Shown here: one piece after another, positions 62,443 to 64,000 of the stretch
Numbering within the stretch: the stretch's first letter is position 1
Layout: each line of letters opens with the position of its first letter
Origin: Lactococcus hircilactis
GTDB lineage: Bacteria; Bacillota; Bacilli; Lactobacillales; Streptococcaceae
DNA: 64,000 bases
Reading direction: 5' to 3'
Assembly: GCF_009601015.1 (NCBI RefSeq)
Contig: NZ_WITJ01000005.1
Coordinates: forward strand, 62,001-126,000
Notes under the pieces: generated by a model
The model's database searches: none
What the model was told of the DNA's origin: nothing
What the model saw: only the letters and a program-made list of their open reading frames with translations
Made by a program: the position numbers and the translations under genes

Positions 62443-64000
62443 GCTCTACCTCTTTTTCTGCTTTTTCGGAAATGGCGCGCTCACAATCAATAAAGTGACG
62501 AATGAAACCAGAAGCATCTTCAATCTCACAGCGTTTTGCAAGTTCATACAAACTGGTCGTTTTTAAATTGGCCGTTTTGAGTAGTGTTGGATGTGAAAAA
62601 AGATCTTCTGGTGTCAGATCCGCTAAACATTTTTGATTGCCAAAAACGAGGACGCGTTTCGCATATTCAAGCATGAGATGCATATCATGTGTGATGATAA
62701 TGATGGTAATACCGCGGTGATTGAGTGACTCCAAAAAAGTCATGATTTCAGTGTAATGCTTATAATCTTGTCCTGCTGTGGGCTCGTCTAAAATCAATAT
62801 TTCTGGCTCTAATACAAGAATTGAGGCGATGGTTACTCTTTTTTTCTGTCCAAAAGAAAGTGCAGCGATTGGCCAGTTTCTAAATGGATACAACCCACAA
62901 ATTTTGAGCGTTTGATTCACGCGTTCTTTTACTTGGTCTTCTGAAAGATGACGCGCGCGTAAGCCCATTGCGACTTCGTCAAAAATCATCGCTTTTGAGA
63001 TCATTTGGTTAGGATTCTGAAGCACATAGCCAATTTTTTGGGCACGCTCAGCGATTGTCAGTACTGACAGATCTTGATTTTCGAGAGTAATCTTTCCAGT
63101 CGCACCTTTTTCGAATCCGCAGATTAATTTGGACAAGGTTGATTTTCCCGCTCCATTTTGTCCGACAATCGCAAGAAATTCACCTTTTTGAATGGAAAAA
63201 TTGAGATCACAAAGGACAGGTTTGTCTGGTTGATAGGAAAAACTCACATGCTCAATGTTTAAAAAATCAGACTTTTTTTCTTGATCAAGCGGTGTATTAC
63301 GGGTGGAAAACCAGTGCTGCACTGCATTTTTAGTTTCGTCAGTAATGACAAGCGTCTCAAGTTGTTCTGGATGCATACTTGGAGTGATGGGAATTCCTGC
63401 ATAAGAAAGCGCGGCAAGATAGAGAGGTTGACGAATCCCATGCGTGACTAAAAGTGGACTAGAGAGCAGGTCATCTGCTGACAAATTGGCCGCTACGGTA
63501 CCATCAGCAATCAAAATGATTCGATCGACATGACGAAAGAGCACATCTTCTAGTCGATGCTCAACAATCACTGTTGTCGTATTTTTCTCGCGTGACAGCT
63601 GATCAATCAAAGCAATCGCTTCTTGTCCAGCTGCTGGGTCAAGATTGGCAAGAGGTTCGTCAAATAATAAAATTTCAACTGCATCAATCAACACGCCGGC
63701 TAAACTTACCGATTGTTTTTGTCCGCCAGAAAGTGCATGCGGCTCCTGTGCTAAAAAATCCGCCATTTTTACCAAACGACTGCTCTCAAGAACACGTGCT
63801 TTCATTTCTGAGGGACTGATCTGATCATTTTCCAAAGAAAATGCGATGTCTTCTGCAACTGTCAATCCGATGAATTGTCCATCTGTGTCTTGTAAAACTG
63901 AACCGATGGTTTTGGAGCGCTCAAATAACGCTTGCTCACTCTGAAAAACGTCTTTTCCCTTGATTAATAATTGACCACGCACATGTCCTTTGTAACTGTG
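62435..64000 (-). CDS. ecfA: fused double ECF ATPase (partial, N-terminus outside window)
   Basis: The frame is open to the window edge; the first Walker A is outside, so residues before HSYKGHVRGQLLI are missing. Domain 1 shows LSGGQKQSVSLAG and ILLFDEPLANLD; domain 2 has VGQNGAGKSTL, LSFGQKKRVTIA and ILILDEPTAGQD. Fusion of two ABC domains matches YkoD-like ECF ATPases (thiamine precursor or related vitamin uptake). The S component is probably outside the window. Palindromes: 63056 (LSVLT) and 63337 (VITD). Confidence 0.88.
   Translation of the reverse strand, partial: HSYKGHVRGQLLIKGKDVFQSEQALFERSKTIGSVLQDTDGQFIGLTVAEDIAFSLENDQISPSEMKARVLESSRLVKMADFLAQEPHALSGGQKQSVSLAGVLIDAVEILLFDEPLANLDPAAGQEAIALIDQLSREKNTTTVIVEHRLEDVLFRHVDRIILIADGTVAANLSADDLLSSPLLVTHGIRQPLYLAALSYAGIPITPSMHPEQLETLVITDETKNAVQHWFSTRNTPLDQEKKSDFLNIEHVSFSYQPDKPVLCDLNFSIQKGEFLAIVGQNGAGKSTLSKLICGFEKGATGKITLENQDLSVLTIAERAQKIGYVLQNPNQMISKAMIFDEVAMGLRARHLSEDQVKERVNQTLKICGLYPFRNWPIAALSFGQKKRVTIASILVLEPEILILDEPTAGQDYKHYTEIMTFLESLNHRGITIIIITHDMHLMLEYAKRVLVFGNQKCLADLTPEDLFSHPTLLKTANLKTTSLYELAKRCEIEDASGFIRHFIDCERAISEKAEKEVEHG

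Larger units (their letters stand above)
54102..63350. repeat. dispersed palindrome, right cluster
   Basis: Sites start at 54102, 54132 and 55411 (ABC-F), 58006 and 58678 (dehydrogenase), 59040 (dipeptidase), 63056 and 63337 (ecfA); a degenerate copy is at 60889 (cca). Coding reads are LSVLT, LSLLT, VSTD, VSAD and VITD. Confidence 0.85.

Noticed and set aside
1-64000. CRISPR arrays, rRNA, tRNA genes and complete insertion sequences
   Set aside because: I looked for regularly spaced repeats, tRNA-like cloverleaf ends and transposase frames and saw none; without a covariance search a tRNA could still be missed.

Overview
The window looks like chromosomal DNA of a Lactococcus-type lactic acid bacterium (family Streptococcaceae). 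The basis is gene content and order: pyrE-pyrC behind a PyrR attenuator, type I pantothenate kinase, Rex, dltX-A-B-C-D, a C69 dipeptidase, and a deoxynucleoside salvage operon. The species was not determined. No rRNA, tRNA or CRISPR array was seen.

Layout. 1-11.7 kb is housekeeping: a DUF998-like membrane protein (cut by the window edge), DUF1934, an HD phosphohydrolase, a Cof-type HAD phosphatase, Nif3-like/TrmK/Nth/DnaD, pyrC-pyrE with promoter, PyrR leader and attenuator, an ABC-F ATPase and rex. 11.7-21.9 kb is accessory: two gene-poor stretches around a secreted CHAP hydrolase, then a co-directional cluster of two-TM protein, DivIVA-like coiled-coil protein, actin-like ATPase (broken by one in-frame stop), signal peptidase I, bitopic protein and a large wall-anchored repeat protein. 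21.9-31.2 kb returns to core: uspA, radC, a GntR regulator, the bmp/cdd/deoC/pdp nucleoside operon with a methyltransferase, coaA and guaA.

31.2-46.5 kb holds two integrative elements in tandem at the 3' end of guaA, marked by three copies of a roughly 14-16 bp repeat of the guaA end. Element 1 (about 7.4 kb) is a mobilizable element with a MobV-type relaxase, an adjacent pMV158-like oriT and a tyrosine integrase. Element 2 (about 7.9 kb) carries a tyrosine integrase, DUF3173 protein, HUH Rep, FtsK-like ATPase, endonuclease-like protein, RHH regulator and an unfamiliar three-gene cargo including a CX5R phosphatase. Its integrase and phosphatase are each broken by one base in a poly-A tract.

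46.5-64 kb is core again: DUF3892, the dlt operon, thyA, an EntA-immunity-like protein, msrA, a second ABC-F, a 14-TM MFS pump, an iron-type dehydrogenase, a C69 dipeptidase, cca, and ECF transporter genes ecfT and a fused ecfA (cut by the window edge).

Most unusual signals: (1) the palindrome GTCAGTACTGAC occurs 13 times exactly and about ten more times in close variants, mostly inside genes and always in one of two frames (VSTD or LSVLT). It is absent from the accessory cluster and both integrated elements. (2) The chromosomal actin-like/coiled-coil/signal-peptidase/surface-protein cluster. (3) Four genes whose -10 box lies 6-7 bases before the start codon without a Shine-Dalgarno, suggesting leaderless mRNAs.
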